NCBI GenBank assembly: GCA_032622095.1 | Contig: CP136062.1 | Span: forward strand, 9,513,710-9,577,709 | Direction of reading: 5' to 3' | Length of the DNA stretch: 64,000 bases | Source of the DNA: Siphonodentalium dalli | Taxonomy: Eukaryota > Mollusca > Scaphopoda > Gadilida > Siphonodentaliidae | Part shown: positions 9,320-21,436 of the stretch, in pieces | Layout of the letters: every line of letters starts with the position of its first letter | Position numbering within the stretch: the first letter of the stretch is position 1 | The notes under the pieces: generated by a model | The model's input: the letters and a program-made list of their open reading frames with translations, nothing else | Told to the model about the DNA's origin: nothing | Databases searched by the model: none | Program-made: the position numbers and the translations under genes

Positions 9320-12300
9320 CCCAAGTTTATGAAACTCCTGCGATCCCATAACAATAACGCATGAGGTATTTCACTGTTCGTGCAGAAAATTGTGCTATCT
9401 TTGCGCATTTGCACTCATATGGTAAACTGACGACAGGAACACACATAATCAGTTGTGTGTATATATTGCATACCAACGTTTCATATTGATATACAGGTAG
9501 TGGCACATGCGTCCATATGCTTGCGATATACACGATGGCAAGAGTCTGCTAATTTGGTCATTTCTATTAACAATGTGTTCCAGACTCGTGATGTTTCAAT
9601 ATTTTGGGAGGTGTGTCCACACGGTTGTGACGTTGATGAACACGTCCTGGCATATGGACTCAAAGATCCTTTATTGATGCAGTAGTGCTGTGGAAAATGA
9701 TATTGACGTATTTACTCAGTATAACCAAAATAAAAATACAGCTTTAGCATCGTGGCAGTCTAGTAATAACTAGACCAAGGTTTCCTTACAGTCAACTCTC
9801 AACGTAAGTTGAAAGTAATGAAAGTTAGGTCTAGTTTTAATAAGACTGGCATCGTGGTATAGCAGTAATTGGTAGCAGTGTTCTCAGCTCTACTTGGTAT
9901 TATTGTGATTTAATATTGACGGTTTGTGGTGCCAGTTATATTTAAGCAGGTACCTGTAGCTACAAGCAATTGCATTAAAATCCGAAAAAAATTCAGTTTC
10001 AAACTGGCAATTTCACGATTCCATTGCACATGCAGGAACAGACACATTGCAAAGATGTTAAGATGCGGCGTGGACTTCCGGAATGTTTATGAAATTCTGT
10101 GCGATCGTGGAAGTGTATTTGACAGGTCAAGCTATCATTACGTTATTGCACTTGTCAGATAAACTGACGACACGAGCACACACATGCGGTTTTGTTTATT
10201 TCATACCAAGCGAGTGATATTGATATGGTGGCAAGTTCTTTCATATGCTTGCGACATACAATATGGAAATAGTCTGCCTACCCATTAGTGGCAGGGAGTT
10301 CAATGGTGGCTATTACTTAATTTCACAATGCGCTCCATAGTTGGGTATGTCGATATTCCAGAAGGGACGCCCATATGGTTGCGACATTGATCAACTCAGA
10401 CTGAAAATCCTTTATTGGTGTACCAGCGCAGTGTGAAAATGGGTGATGTGAGAGCGCATTAAAATATATAATACGGCCTTAGACTTGTGACATAACCAGC
10501 AATTGTGTACAGTGTTCTCAACGCTACCTGCTATTAGAGTTTTGATGCTGATAGTGCATGGTGTCCATTAAATTTCACAATTTCATGACTTGAGTTTCCG
10601 GAAATATTACGAAAAACCCTGTGCCAACGCATTCTCTTACATATACGAGGCTTCATATGTAAGGGAAGGCACTGGAACATGGTCTTTAATACCACAACAG
10701 TGCAGGTCCCAGCACTAAAAGGATAAACAAATATTGCAGGAAAAATACAAACAGTCACTAAAATACTTAAAATTTCCAGGTTGTGTGATTAAATCTATGA
10801 GTTATAATCGTTATATGTATTTGACACTTTCGTGGAAGAAACCGTGTTGAGCAACATCCATAATGCAGGGATGTAGAGACACTTGTGGGGAAGGGTCAGT
10901 TAGAATATGCCGTTCCAATGTGTGATTAACAGCCGCATATGTGTTATTTCCCCCTGGTATATGACATACTTGCATACGTCGCGTACGGATAACAATTTGT
11001 ATTTGACTGATCGTGCGATCATTACGCCACTGCACTCGTCCGATATACGACAACAGTATCTCGCGCATGCGATTTTGTGTATATATTCCGTACCAAGCGT
11101 GCGATATTGATGTCGTGTCAAGTGCGTCCATATGCGTGCGACATACAGTATATGGCAATAGTTTGACAATCCGTTAGTGGTATACTATGTTGAATTGTGG
11201 TTAATTCTTAATTTCACATTGCATGCGTTCTAGAGTTGGGATACGTCGATATTCCGGTAGGGGCGTTCACATGGTTGCGGCATCGATTAATGGATCCTGC
11301 CTTATGGACTGAACATTGCTTTATTGACGTAGTAGCGCAGTGTACAAAAAAGGAAGCATTAAAATGTTTACACAACCAGTAATTGGGTACAGTATTCTCG
11401 ACTACGTGTATGACTGAATGTTGGTGCTGATAGTGTTTGGTGTCCGTATTATTTTGAAGCAGATATGACAATTATCGCAAGAAAAATACAAATTAAGTTA
11501 CTAAATGCAGGTTTTATGGTTAAATCTATGCGTTTTTTTTACCTGAAATTGAGCATTTTCACTCAAGAAACAGTGTTAGGCAACATCTATCTTGCAGGGA
11601 TATAGCGACATCGGTGGGGAAGAGTCAGTTAGAATATATCGATCGAGCGTGTGGTAAACAGACCCAGTTGCATGTTTGTTACTGGCCGATATTGTATGAT
11701 AATCATGCATGCACGCGTCTTTTAATGAGAACAATAATGTTTTTGGCAGATTGTGCTATCCTACGCTATTGAACTCGTCCGATATACTGACAACAGTGAG
11801 ACACACGCGTAGTTTTGTGTATATATTTCATACCAAGCATGCGACATTGATATCGTGTCATAAGTGCATCCACATGCTTGCGACATACACTAGTTATGGC
11901 AATAGTCTGTCCAACCGGTAATGGGAAATTGTATTTAATCGTGGATACTTCTTAATTTCACATTGCGTTCCGAAGTTGATCAACATATCCTGGTATATAT
12001 TGACTGAAAATTGCTTTATTGACGTAGTAGCAGTGTACACATTATTTATGTAGGAACGCTTTACACACAAACAAATAACGATTATATAACGGTGTGACAT
12101 AACCTGTATTTGGGTACAATATTTTGGACTCTGGTATGACTGAATTTTGGGAATTATGTGCATGTCTGCGTCGCGTAATGATGACACTTAAGGTTGCAAT
12201 CGTTCGATATACTGATACCAGTAACATACGCGTGCGGTTTTGTGTATGTATCCCACATATTGATATAGTGTCAAATGCATGCGTTCATATGCTTGCGACA

Positions 12301-12480
12301 TATACTGTGACATGGGTCTGTCAATCCGTTAATGTCACTATGTTCAATCGTGCCGGTTAGTTCTTAATGTCACACCTGTGTTCTTTAGTTGGGATATGGG
12401 ACGAGCACCCACATGCTTGCGGCATGACTGTAACAGGACTTGTTTCTTCGGATTGTGAACTGTACTATACTGTATGACGT
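9320..12480. repeat. Ancient degenerate tandem array, about 0.7-kb units
   Basis: The core GTGTATATATT.CATACCAA, then ATTGATAT, GTCCATATGCTTGCGACATA and ATGGCAATAGTCTG recurs near 9456, 10188, 11070, 11815 and 12231. Each core is followed by a TTCTTAATTTCACATTGCGT-like line, a TCGATATTCC..GGG.CGCCCA line and TTTATTGACGTAGTAGC. Spacing (732, 882, 745, 416 bp) varies through indels and an inserted hairpin. Copies are strongly diverged, so the array is old. Several short frames in it are not conserved. Confidence 0.8.
10622..10675. repeat. Hairpin element of the CCAATGCATTCTCTT family
   Basis: TGCCAACGCATTCTCTTACA with its partly mismatched complement ending GGCACTGGA. It sits between two units of the degenerate array, so it landed after the array formed. 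Confidence 0.65.
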
Positions 12481-13505
12481 CACCATGTGCTCACACAATT
12501 CCCTCCAACTTATGCAAATAAGCATTTCTATCTCAGATTTGAATAGACGTTGGATATTTTCGGACCTCATGACTTAGCTGTGTAGCAACACACCATGAGC
12601 TATACAGCACACCCTGTAATCAATCCACATGTAGTGCAGAATTTCAACACACAACTTGGAGCATTTTGTAATGTAATTTTATTATATTTCCACGCTGTCA
12701 AGCAGACCAGATCTTCGGTGTTAACCGTAAACGCATCGAGTAAAAAATGTTGTGAACAGTGTCGCACAAAAGAACACCTCTTCGAAAGTTCTATTTGAGC
12801 ACAGGAAGAAATGTCATTATTTCCCTTTATCTTTGTCACATCAATTTCGTCGACTAATTTCGATACCGGTATAATTCAAAAGCGCCTTAGCGGTAATTAT
12901 TATAAATGTATTTCGTATCGCAAACTGCCAGATTTAATCTACGTGGGCTTTATTACGTTTACGTATGGTCATATTATTATTATTATATCAACTACTATGG
13001 AGTAATGTTCAAGAATAAAACTTTTTTCTTGCCACGAACAGCAACCTCCATTTTAATATAGTAGATAAATCAAAATAACGCCGATTCCAAAATATCTGAA
13101 TCTGCGAACTGATTCGGTGTTGATCTAGAATCAGGTGATCGATGTTGACATTGAATAAAATCTTGAATACTCGCAGATCACTACTCAGGCACCTCATTTA
13201 TCGGCAGGCTAAAAGCATTATCTGTACAAGAGACAACTAATTGGGACAGTATGTAAAGACTCTGATTACAACACATAAAAAAATCGACATGGTTTGAAGA
13301 GGGATGGTTGGCGGGCGGGCGGGCGGACCTAAAGAATGTGTTATAACTTTGACATTTGTGAACGGATTCAAAAACATTTTGGTATGTGAGTTGCTCCCAA
13401 TGACTATTTACTGCCTGTAGAAAATGGGTCACAATCCAAACTTTTTGACAAGAGTTATCCATCTTTGATGACTGTTTTGCATTTTTCACTCTTACTGCGA
13501 TAACT
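12481..13505. other. No feature recognised
   Basis: AT-rich DNA. A GCGG run (GGCGGGCGGGCGGGCGGAC, about 13310) resembles the ACGG tails of dispersed repeats elsewhere, and the phrases after it (GTGAACGGATTC, TGCCTGTAGAAAATGGGTCA) may belong to such a repeat. Confidence 0.4.
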
Positions 13506-13860
13506 CAACCAACTAGGTTTGTCCAAATTTTTTCCCCGGAGTTATGGGCCTCAGTTTGCCTATTTTTAGCATTTTTTTCACCGTTAGCGAAATAACTGAA
13601 TAAAATATTAACTGATTCAAACCATATTTGAAATATGAGTCTCTTGCAACAATAACTCGGACGAGTTCGAAAACCAGGTTTGTTTTTTTCCCGTAGTTAT
13701 GTGCCTTAGTTTGTCTATTTTTAGCATGTTTTTTACTGTTAGCGCGATAACTCAATTCAATATTAACTGATTCAAACCATATTTGATGTATGAGTCTCTT
13801 GCAACAATATCTCGGACGAGTACGAAAACCAGGTTTGTCCGACTTTTTGGGCCTGCCTTA
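13506..13860. repeat. Tandem repeat, about 155-bp units, 2.3 copies
   Basis: Units begin near 13510, 13675 and 13825 at CAGGTTTGTCC. They share GCCTCAGTTTG.CTATTTTTAG, a TTTTTCACCGTTAGCG.GATAA line, AACTGATTCAAACCATATTT and GAGTCTCTTGCAACAATA. This is the family found in the loop at 4015-4265. Confidence 0.8.
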
Positions 13861-14600
13861 TTTAGTCCATGAGCCAGGACCGAGAATGGTACCATTTTGG
13901 TGGGCAAATTCTATCAACATTTTCTCAAAGCTTATAATCTGAAATTCATCTGAGTGCTGGGGCGCACTGTGGCAGTGTAGCTTAGTGTGCAAAATTTGTG
14001 TTTCCATGGCAACGAAGGGTGTTTTTGGCCAGTTTTCAAAATATACTTATAATGGTCTACTACCAGAAAGTTTAATGCAGTAACTCTATCCTTACACTAA
14101 TATGGGGTGACACCCTTGGTGGGCTTTATTTTGACGCGGGGATTTCACCTCTAGAGGTCAAGGTCACACACAAAGGTCAAGGTCATTCACCAAAATATTA
14201 GCTTTTTTCATATCGGGTCTTATATTTTCTACCCAATGTTTTTATATATCAGTTTTGAATACGTTATCTTTGCTCCTAAATAATCTGTAGCGTATATGCT
14301 ACATGGAGAAATTCGTTATTGTCGAAAAAGACATGTCATTCGTGAGATATATGTCTTTAAACTTGGTGACCATTTTCCAAAATGGGTGAAAATCGGCTAT
14401 TTCCCAATATATCATGCTTAGTCTAGGCGCTTGGTGCATGGAAATGTAAGAACTGCACAAATATTGATAAAAGCATGAAACATCCACATATGTTCCTTGG
14501 ACCTTACTGATCATTTTCAGAATAGACCGCATCGAGATTTGGCCCTGCTTAGCAACGGTTGCTAGGCAACTACCCGAAAGTATAAACATGCTCATATAAG
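13855..14600 (+). repeat. Dispersed repeat, copy A
   Basis: Runs from TAGTCCATGAGCCAGGACC through ACCATTTTGGTGGGCAAATT, TTTCCATGGCAACGAAG, AAGGTCAAGGTCATTCACCA and CATATCGGGTCTTATATTTT to GCCCTGCTTAGCAACGGTTG. The reverse complement of most of it lies at 24300-24960. No coding frame is shared between the copies. Confidence 0.85.
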
Positions 14601-15079
14601 AATGTATTACAGTATTTCATTCAACTTTAATTGTTCTGAATTGAATATTTCAGGTATATTTGTGACATAGGATGAATTACAAAGACTTGTGACCTTGTTT
14701 CCTATAATAATGGCAATGACAACCGTTTCTGTGCAGCTAAACAAACATTAAATATTTATAACTTTGGTTTAAATCGGTCCTGATAAAGAAAGCTATGGTA
14801 TCTAATTTTTTTTTAAATGTTTCAACATTACATACGACATGCTATTAACAGTGGACTTGAAAATCTTTGCTGCTTTGCAAAGCTGAATATATCGCTCTAC
14901 AGATGGTCTGAGGTCATTATAAATGTTATAGGTTTAATATAGATCCCAAGGTTCAGCATAAACAAAGCCAGTGATTAGTTGACAGCTCTGCTATATAATT
15001 GATATTAATAGGTCAGCAGTGAGGTGTCTTATCGTGATGGCTGTTGTTGGTATAATTTGATACATTATCATTCTAAACT
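14601..15079. other. No feature recognised
   Basis: AT-rich sequence without coding frames or repeats that I could match inside the window. Confidence 0.35.
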
Positions 15080-15205
15080 TAAATTGGCTCTATTAACCCA
15101 AGTATTCCATGTCAGGGTCACCTTTCACATTTAATCCAAAGCTGCGCTGGTGCAGCATTACCTATCCTGTGCCAGTGAATTATCTTATATTTACGAGTGA
15201 CCCAT
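15080..15205. repeat. Half copy of the TTAA hairpin element
   Basis: Starts TATTAACCCAAGTATTCCAT, continues GCTGCGCTGGTGCAGCATTA and TGCCAGTGAATTATCTTATA, matching the left half of 26875-27124. The right half is missing. Confidence 0.6.
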
Positions 15206-15874
15206 ACAATCCAATAAGTTGTGTTAAGTACATCTGTCTATAGTAGTACATAACACTATACTCTATAATTCAACATCAACACTCTGATATATTATTCCGA
15301 TCATAGTAATTTACAATCGCCAAGGGATGGGTTAAACATCTGGCAATCGTGATCGGCCTCTCGTTTTCTGTTGCTGATATATATCGTCACTGGTGGGTGT
15401 ATATGTATACAGGAAGTAGATGTCATGGCTGGGGAGTGACCATATGGCCAATGGTAGAGGGAATATGTATACAATGTGTGACCGTATGGTCACACATGTA
15501 GCGTATGAGTATACAGTATGAGGTGAACATGCAGGTCTGGGGTGCATGAATGGCCCTGTGTACAGAGTATAAGTATATATTGAAGGGCTGTGTCGCCATG
15601 GATACATGTATACAGGGAGTGGCCATATTGCCAAATGGTGGAATGAATATGTATACAGGGGGTGACTGTGTGGTAAAACATTTGGTATAGGATTGTCACG
15701 GGTGAGATGTATATTCAAGCCTGGAGTGTATGAATGGCCGAGTTTGTGGGGTATTGGTATATATAAGGGCTGTATGGCCATTGGTGGGGTGTATATCAAT
15801 ATATTTGGAATGACTATGGTTATGGGTGTGGTGTATATGTGTATCTTGAGTGGCTATATGGCCATGTGTGTGGC

Positions 15875-15877
<3 letters not shown>

Positions 15878-15950
<73 letters not shown>

Positions 15951-15989
15951 CTATATATATATATAGCTATATATATATATATATAGCTA
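15878..15989. repeat. (TA)n microsatellite
   Basis: Long TA run with two or three AGCTATATATAT interruptions. It occupies the site that in the intact sister unit (19029-19041) is only a short TATATATATA stretch. The apparent Tyr-Ile frames here are artefacts. Confidence 0.95.
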
Positions 15990-16735
15990 TTATATATTTT
16001 GGAAGATCTGTCTGTGTGTGTATCTATCTGTGTGGGTGTGTGTGTGTGTGTGTGTTTCGCGATGAACTCGAAAACGGCCGACCCGATTTCGATGAAACTT
16101 CGTATGTGAGGATACTATCGGTCGGGAAGTGGCATAGGCATATTAATTTTCAGATCCGAGGTCAACTTTTCACGTGCCGAGGTCAAATCTGTTTTTACGC
16201 CGTTTTGCGCTAATATATTTCCGTTCGGTGCTCACAAATCGATTCGATATAGCGCGAATAAATTGCCAGTCATATAATTTGCACGGTTAGAATCTGTGGC
16301 GCTTCCTCTTTCCAATGATGTATCACACGCCTGTGTACGTTTAAAGTTTCTACCTTAATTATCGGGAAGAACGCAGAACCATGCTTCGCTCATCGAAAAA
16401 CATTCCGTAAATATATTACGCCGTCAACAGATCGTGACGTGATCGCGTTTAACTCTTAGCCGGCCGATGTCGCGTTAATTCATCACCGGCCGAGGTATCC
16501 GCAAATGACATTGGGCAATATATATATCTCGGAAACGGGTGGACCTATCGACTTGAAATTTGGTATGTGAATGTATCTTGCCCCGGATACGAATTTTATC
16601 GGGTAGCCGAGCCCGTGCGACGCCAGCTTCGCGCATGCGCAGACCAGATCTCAGAAACGGGTGGAGCTATCGACTTGAAATTTGGTTTTTGAATAGCCCG
16701 GACGAAGTCGGGCACCTTCTAGTCTACTATATATT
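15990..16735 (+). repeat. Dispersed repeat element, unit 1
   Basis: Starts TATATATTTTGGAAGATCTG then GTGT-rich DNA, then GCGATGAACTCGAAAACGGC and GATTTCGATGAAACTT. Its second half (16530-16700) is GAAACGGGTGGA.CTATCGAC, TTGCCCCGGATACGAATTTT and TTCGCGCATGCGCAGAC, the unit tandemly repeated at 59990-60345. It ends GCCCGGACGAAGTCGGGC. Confidence 0.75.
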
Positions 16736-17336
16736 TTGGAAGATCTGTCTGTGTCTGTCTGTCTGTGTGTCTGTGTTCGCGATGGACTCGAAAACGGCCG
16801 AACCGATTTCGATGAAACTTGGTATGTGGGGGTAGTTTCGGCCGAGAACTGGCATGGGCCTATTAATTTGTCCGTGCGACGTGACCTTGACCTTGAAATC
16901 GGGTAATTTCAAGGTCAAACGCCCGAATATCTCGGGATTTAGATGACACTTGGTATGTGGGGGTATTTTCGGCCGAGGGGTGACATGAGCCCATTAATTT
17001 GCCTGTGCGACGTGACCTTGACCTTGAAATCGGATAACTTCAAGGTCAAATCGCCAATTTTGATGGGATTTCGACGAAATTTGATACGTGGGGTTACTTT
17101 TGTCCACTGGTTGTTTTGGACGGGTCCAATCGTGACCCCGACCAGACCTTGACCTTCAAAATGATCAATTCAAGGTCAAATCGGGTAAAACCGGATGGAT
17201 TTCGACGGGCACGTTTGTCGGGTACTTTTGTCCGGGCAGTGTTTTTGGACTGGTCAAATCGTGACCCCACTTGACCTTGACCTTCAAAATGGACAATTCA
17301 AGGTCAAAATCCGGACGAAGTCGGGTCACCTTCTAG
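16726..17336 (+). repeat. Dispersed repeat element, unit 2
   Basis: Starts with the same TATATATTTTGGAAGATCTG and GCGATGGACTCGAAAACGGC as unit 1, placed directly after it. It then repeats a CGTGACCTTGACCTTGAAAT / CAAGGTCAA motif four times and ends CCGGACGAAGTCGGGTCACC before a new (TA)n run. The head and the CCGGACGAAGTCGGG tail are shared with unit 1, so the two look like related elements joined head to tail. Confidence 0.75.
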
Positions 17337-17521
17337 AATATATATATATATATATATATATATAGTTTGAAAATTAAGAAAGGTATCCGTTCATTGTTGA
17401 ATATTTATTACATGTACATGTATGTACAAACAGCTTGCCTTTTCAATAGCTTGGAGTCACTGTCCATATATATATATATATATTATATATATATATTATA
17501 TATATATATTATATATATATA
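17337..17521. repeat. (TA)n microsatellites
   Basis: Two TA-rich runs (17338-17364 and 17465-17521) around a short segment; the second contains TATATATATTATATATATAT repeats. Confidence 0.9.
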
Positions 17522-17591
17522 TGGAGTGACTCTATGGCTATGGGTGTGATGTATATATTGAGAGGCTATATGGCCATGTGTGTGGCGAATA

Positions 17592-18799
17592 GTAGTAATA
17601 TCTTTTATTTACGTGACATTTGCATGTTAAATTACAAACAATTTTTTAGACATTTAGTTTACATCGCGCACCCGGCCCTATTGGGCCTATATGTTACCCT
17701 GGAAATAAGAGTTAATTAATTTTTGCATTGTATAGCAAGACGCCTGTCAATTTACGCTATTATATGCTATGATGTTTATTTATATATATACTGCTTTCTT
17801 TTCAGATAGGCATCATGGATAAAATTAGCACACTGACGTGTGTGTTTGTTGATTATTTCAATAAAAGCTTATTCTAACTGGTTTTGTTCTATCATCATGG
17901 TTACATTTAAAGGGAGAGAGTCTAGTAAAAGTTCTCGCTTTTCGTTATAGAAAGGGCATTTTAATAGGAAGTGCATTTCATCTTCGACTTCATGTGAGGC
18001 ACATAATGTGCATTTTCTGAGATTTAGCTTTTCATTTCTAAAACGACCAGTTTCCACTCTCAAAGGAAGAATTCCACATCGAAACTGAGCAAATATAGAT
18101 CGATGAGCACGGTCCATATTCATCAATACATATGATTCAGTTTCATAATTCCTTTTGAAAAGTTTATATGTTCTTAATTTAGGAACAAAATTTAAGCTGT
18201 TTTTCCATTTATCTGATTCATCATTTTTAAGCTTCGTTTCAAAATCGTCTATATTACGTGTTTCTAAATTTTGAAATACTGTTGACAATTGTAAGTTAGA
18301 TAGAGTATCATTCATAAAGGAACACCAACCATTTGAAACATGAGCTAGGTCCCAGTTAAACACTTTTTTAATTAGTCTGTCATCTGGTAATTCTATTATA
18401 TGGTTCCATAGACGGATATGGTTCAGGACTCGACGAATCTTACAAGATGATATACCAATGTCACCATTTACTGCTAATAATGGACAATAACGATGGACTC
18501 CCAAAAAATATCTAAACGCCTTATTCTGTACACTATCTAGACATGAAAAATTCTTTGAACCCCATACGCCTGATGCATAATCTAAAATTGGAGCTACACA
18601 TGTTATATATAACTTTTAAATGTTTTGAAACCTATATCTTTATATGGGTGAATTTTTGAAATTATAGCACCTAAAGCTCTGCTTGCAGATTTGGCCAAGA
18701 CCTCAGCTGTTGTGTAAAATTGTTTGTGTTCATGAATAATAATACCCAAGAATTTATATTCTTCTACGATATTCAGTTGTTGCGTGCCAAGTTTAAAAG
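17592..18799 (-). mobile_element. 5'-truncated non-LTR retrotransposon (LINE) insertion
   Basis: The insert interrupts the satellite phrase GTGTGGCGAATATGTATACA, which is intact at 19101-19125. GAATA is duplicated at 17587-17591 and 18800-18804. Read on the minus strand it holds the C-terminal part of a reverse transcriptase protein, a stop at 17869 and about 275 bp of 3' sequence ending near CGTAAATAAAAGATATTACT, which includes an AATAAA signal. The 5' end is cut inside the reverse transcriptase, as is usual for LINE copies. Confidence 0.9.
17869..18799 (-). pseudogene. LINE ORF2 C-terminal fragment, one frameshift
   Basis: The first segment (18799 down to about 18612) reads FKLGTQQLNIVEEYKFLGII and continues to GFKTFK; EYKFLG is the late reverse transcriptase motif usually written YLG. 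A one-base frame change near 18610-18620 leads to LYITCVAPILDYASGVWGSK, typical of the region just after the fingers and palm, and then to the long frame ending at 17869. That frame carries the C-terminal zinc-knuckle-like block CTLC..(H)..EDEMHFLLKCPFYNEKRE. These features are standard for the C-terminus of CR1/L2-like and related LINE proteins; the clade cannot be fixed by eye. The protein is non-functional here: it lacks the endonuclease and most of the reverse transcriptase and has a frameshift. Confidence 0.88.
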
Positions 18800-19385
18800 G
18801 AATATGTATACAGGGGTGACCTTTGGCAAAAGGTGGTGTGAATATGTATACAATGAGTGACTGTATGGTAATATATTTGGTGTGTGTGATTGTCAAGTGA
18901 TGTGTATATAGAAGGGCTGTATGGCCGTTGGTGGGGTGTGTATATATATATATACTTGGAATAACTATGGTTATGGGTGTGGTTTATATGTATATCTTGA
19001 GTGGCTATATGGCCATGTGTGTGGCGACTATATATATATATTTGGAGTGAATCTATGGCTATGGGTGTGATGTATATGTATATATTGAGAGGCTATATGG
19101 CCATGTGTGTGGCGAATATGTATACAGGGGAGACCTTTGGCAAAAGGTGGTGTGAATATGTATACAAGGAGTGACTGTATGGTAATACATTTGCTATGTT
19201 ATTGTCATGGGTGAGGTGTATTTTCAAGCTCGGTGTGTATGAATTGCCGAGTGTGCGGGGTATTGGTATAAAGGGAAGGACTTTATGGCCATTGATGGGG
19301 TGTATATGCATAAATGGAGTGAATCTATGGTTATGTGTGTGGTCCGAATCTATGGTTATGTGTGTAAGACCGAATTTGTCCCCTA

Positions 19386-19570
19386 TTTTTGTTGGGGAAT
19401 ATTTAGTCATATTAAGTAAACAATGATTTGGAATTTTTTAACAGATCGAAGGGTCGGGGCAATGGAATCATTTATCTCAAGAACAGTGCTTTTTCGGGAT
19501 CTAAACCCGGAGGTAGGTTTGAAAAGTTAAACTTGGTAACGATAAAATGTGTTAAAATGTAGTCTGTTTA
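19386..19570. other. Short spacer, nothing recognised
   Basis: Single-copy-looking sequence between the satellite block and the tandem duplication. Confidence 0.35.
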
Positions 19571-19574
19571 TTAT

Positions 19575-20960
19575 ACGGATTGAATAAAGAGCGTTTACTT
19601 CACATCTGTGCGAAACACAGAAAACAGCTGAAACTCGCTCTGATTATGCTTATATTTTGTTGAGTATGTATAGGTATTTCGTGTCTTCAGCGACCTATAT
19701 TATCCCCACTACAATATATACCAGTATTGAGGTTCAAATGTGCCATGTCCATTCAGATGGTAAATATATATTAAAATGAGAAATCAGTTCCCACCTACAT
19801 ACGATAATATAACTAAACGGTCGTATTAAAATGTGCAATACATCGATAAATCCACGATATATTGATGCCCTAGTACCACGGGTTGAGACAGGGACGTGAC
19901 AACGGGGGTGTCTCAGCCCCCCCCCCAAACTTTGGTCAAATGTTCAACAGTTGGAAATATGATATACTTGACAAAACATTTGTTGGAAATTTCACACCAA
20001 CAATAGGTTGAAATTGTTCCCGTAGTATAATATTCCATCAATGTATTAGTGGAGAATTTGTAGTTTTTAGACCAACATTTGCATATTTTCCTATTTTTGG
20101 TAAAACATTTGGACTGAAATGGCTATCAGAAACTGTTTAAAATTTTCCAACTTTTTGGGGGGATGGGTGTCAGGTATCAAAATGTCCAACAAATGGAAAG
20201 TTTGATGCCAGTCTGGATGCTAGGATTTAGAAAATTTCATGTTCAGATTTCAAATATTTCTCACACCGGGATGAACCATGTTCGATCCGGTGTGTCCCGG
20301 CCCCTCCCCATTGGCCAGTCAGAAACCGATAATTAATTTAACCAAAAAAAAGCAAATCTGGGATTGTTCAGACTCAGATCTACACATTTTCTTGTACTGG
20401 TCGGTCTAATGGATTATACCCACCCCGGCTAGTGACAAAAAGATTCATTTAGAATTTGCTACCATTCAGGCGGATGTGGGGGACCAGTTGGGAAAATCAA
20501 AGTCCAACAGGATGGGGAGGGGTGAACATGGGGTGTAGTTAGAAGGTGGACGCCCCTCGTAACGCGGATACAATATATAGAAACGTTTCTGCAATGGGTC
20601 GAGACTGCGTTATAACACCATCTACTCACTCTGTCACCACAACCTCTTATTAATGTAGTGAACAACGTTGTTGGTGAAAAAAGTGCTAGAAGCCGCCTCG
20701 AGAATTTGAACATAGAACCTGGTTTAAAATGACAACTTTATCAATGCATGATGTGTGCCCATGAAATCTTGCAATAGATAGGTTAACGCATAGCTGACTG
20801 GAATGCCATGTAATTCATGAACCTTTGAGTGAGAAATCGTAGTGAAAGGTCACCTGTCAATGGGACACATCTACCCGTTCTAAATCGATATTGCTTTATG
20901 AGCTGCATTGAAAGTACCCAAGTAACCACGACAATGTTCATCGATTTACCCGTACCCGTT
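19575..20960 (+). repeat. Tandem segmental duplication, copy 1
   Basis: Shared landmarks with copy 2 (21437-23366), in the same order: AATAAAGAGCGTTT.CTTCAC, GTTCAAATG.GCCATGTCC, TTAAAATGAGAAATCAG, AGACCAACATTTGCA.ATTT, TCACACC..GA.CGAACCATG, GATAATTAATTTAA, GGCCGAGACTGCGT-like text, CCCATGAAATCTTGCAAT and ACCCGTTC.AAATC. Identity looks moderate and there are many indels, so the duplication is old. The 138-codon frame starting at 20829 is not kept open in copy 2. Confidence 0.8.
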
Positions 20961-21436
20961 TGCGTGTATTTTGTTGAATTCAATGCAACTACATGCATGG
21001 GCACAATAGCAGGTATTGATAAGTGGACCACGAATGAGACCAATTATCGATACATATATAGTGCAACTGTAAAACATATTATGTCTTATAAATGCCTGAT
21101 ACAATTGCATTCTTTCACTGTGTCACGATGTGTATTTACATGTTTTGTGGCAACCGACGTCAAATACTTCTTTTATTATTTTTGTGTAAAGAGCCCGAAC
21201 CCCATCCGCGCCATCAAGATAGAGACACCTTTGCTAGTTTTATAAACCACACCGTTACATTTCTGGTAAATATTATCTCTATTAGTCATATAGCTATAGA
21301 TGGCCTCATTATTTTCTAAAAAATAGTGGACATGCAGACAGACACATATTCGAAAATATACAGATACTAGATAAAAAACAGCTGTGTCATTATATTGTAT
21401 CCTTCAATCACAGGCCTAAAATGTTATGTTAATATA

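Larger units (their letters stand above)
15400..19385. repeat. Satellite-like block, interrupted by mobile elements
   Basis: The recurring phrases are GAATATGTATACAGGG, GAGTGACTGTATGGTAA, GGGTGAGGTGTAT..TCAAGC, GGTGTATGAATGGCCGAG, AGGGCTGTATGGCCATTGG and GGCTATATGGCCATGTGTGT. They appear in the same order at about 15610-15880 and 18798-19030, and again with losses at 19105-19330. The block is split by (TA)n plus two repeat elements (15878-17520) and by a retrotransposon (17592-18799); the uninterrupted order is kept at 19013-19150. Confidence 0.8.

Noticed and set aside
15693-16213. Long Tyr-Ile repeat proteins
   Set aside because: They are translations of the (TA)n tract and its flanks.
20829-21245. 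138-codon frame with cysteines
   Set aside because: It lies in a tandem duplication and the matching part of the second copy is not open, so it is unlikely to be coding.
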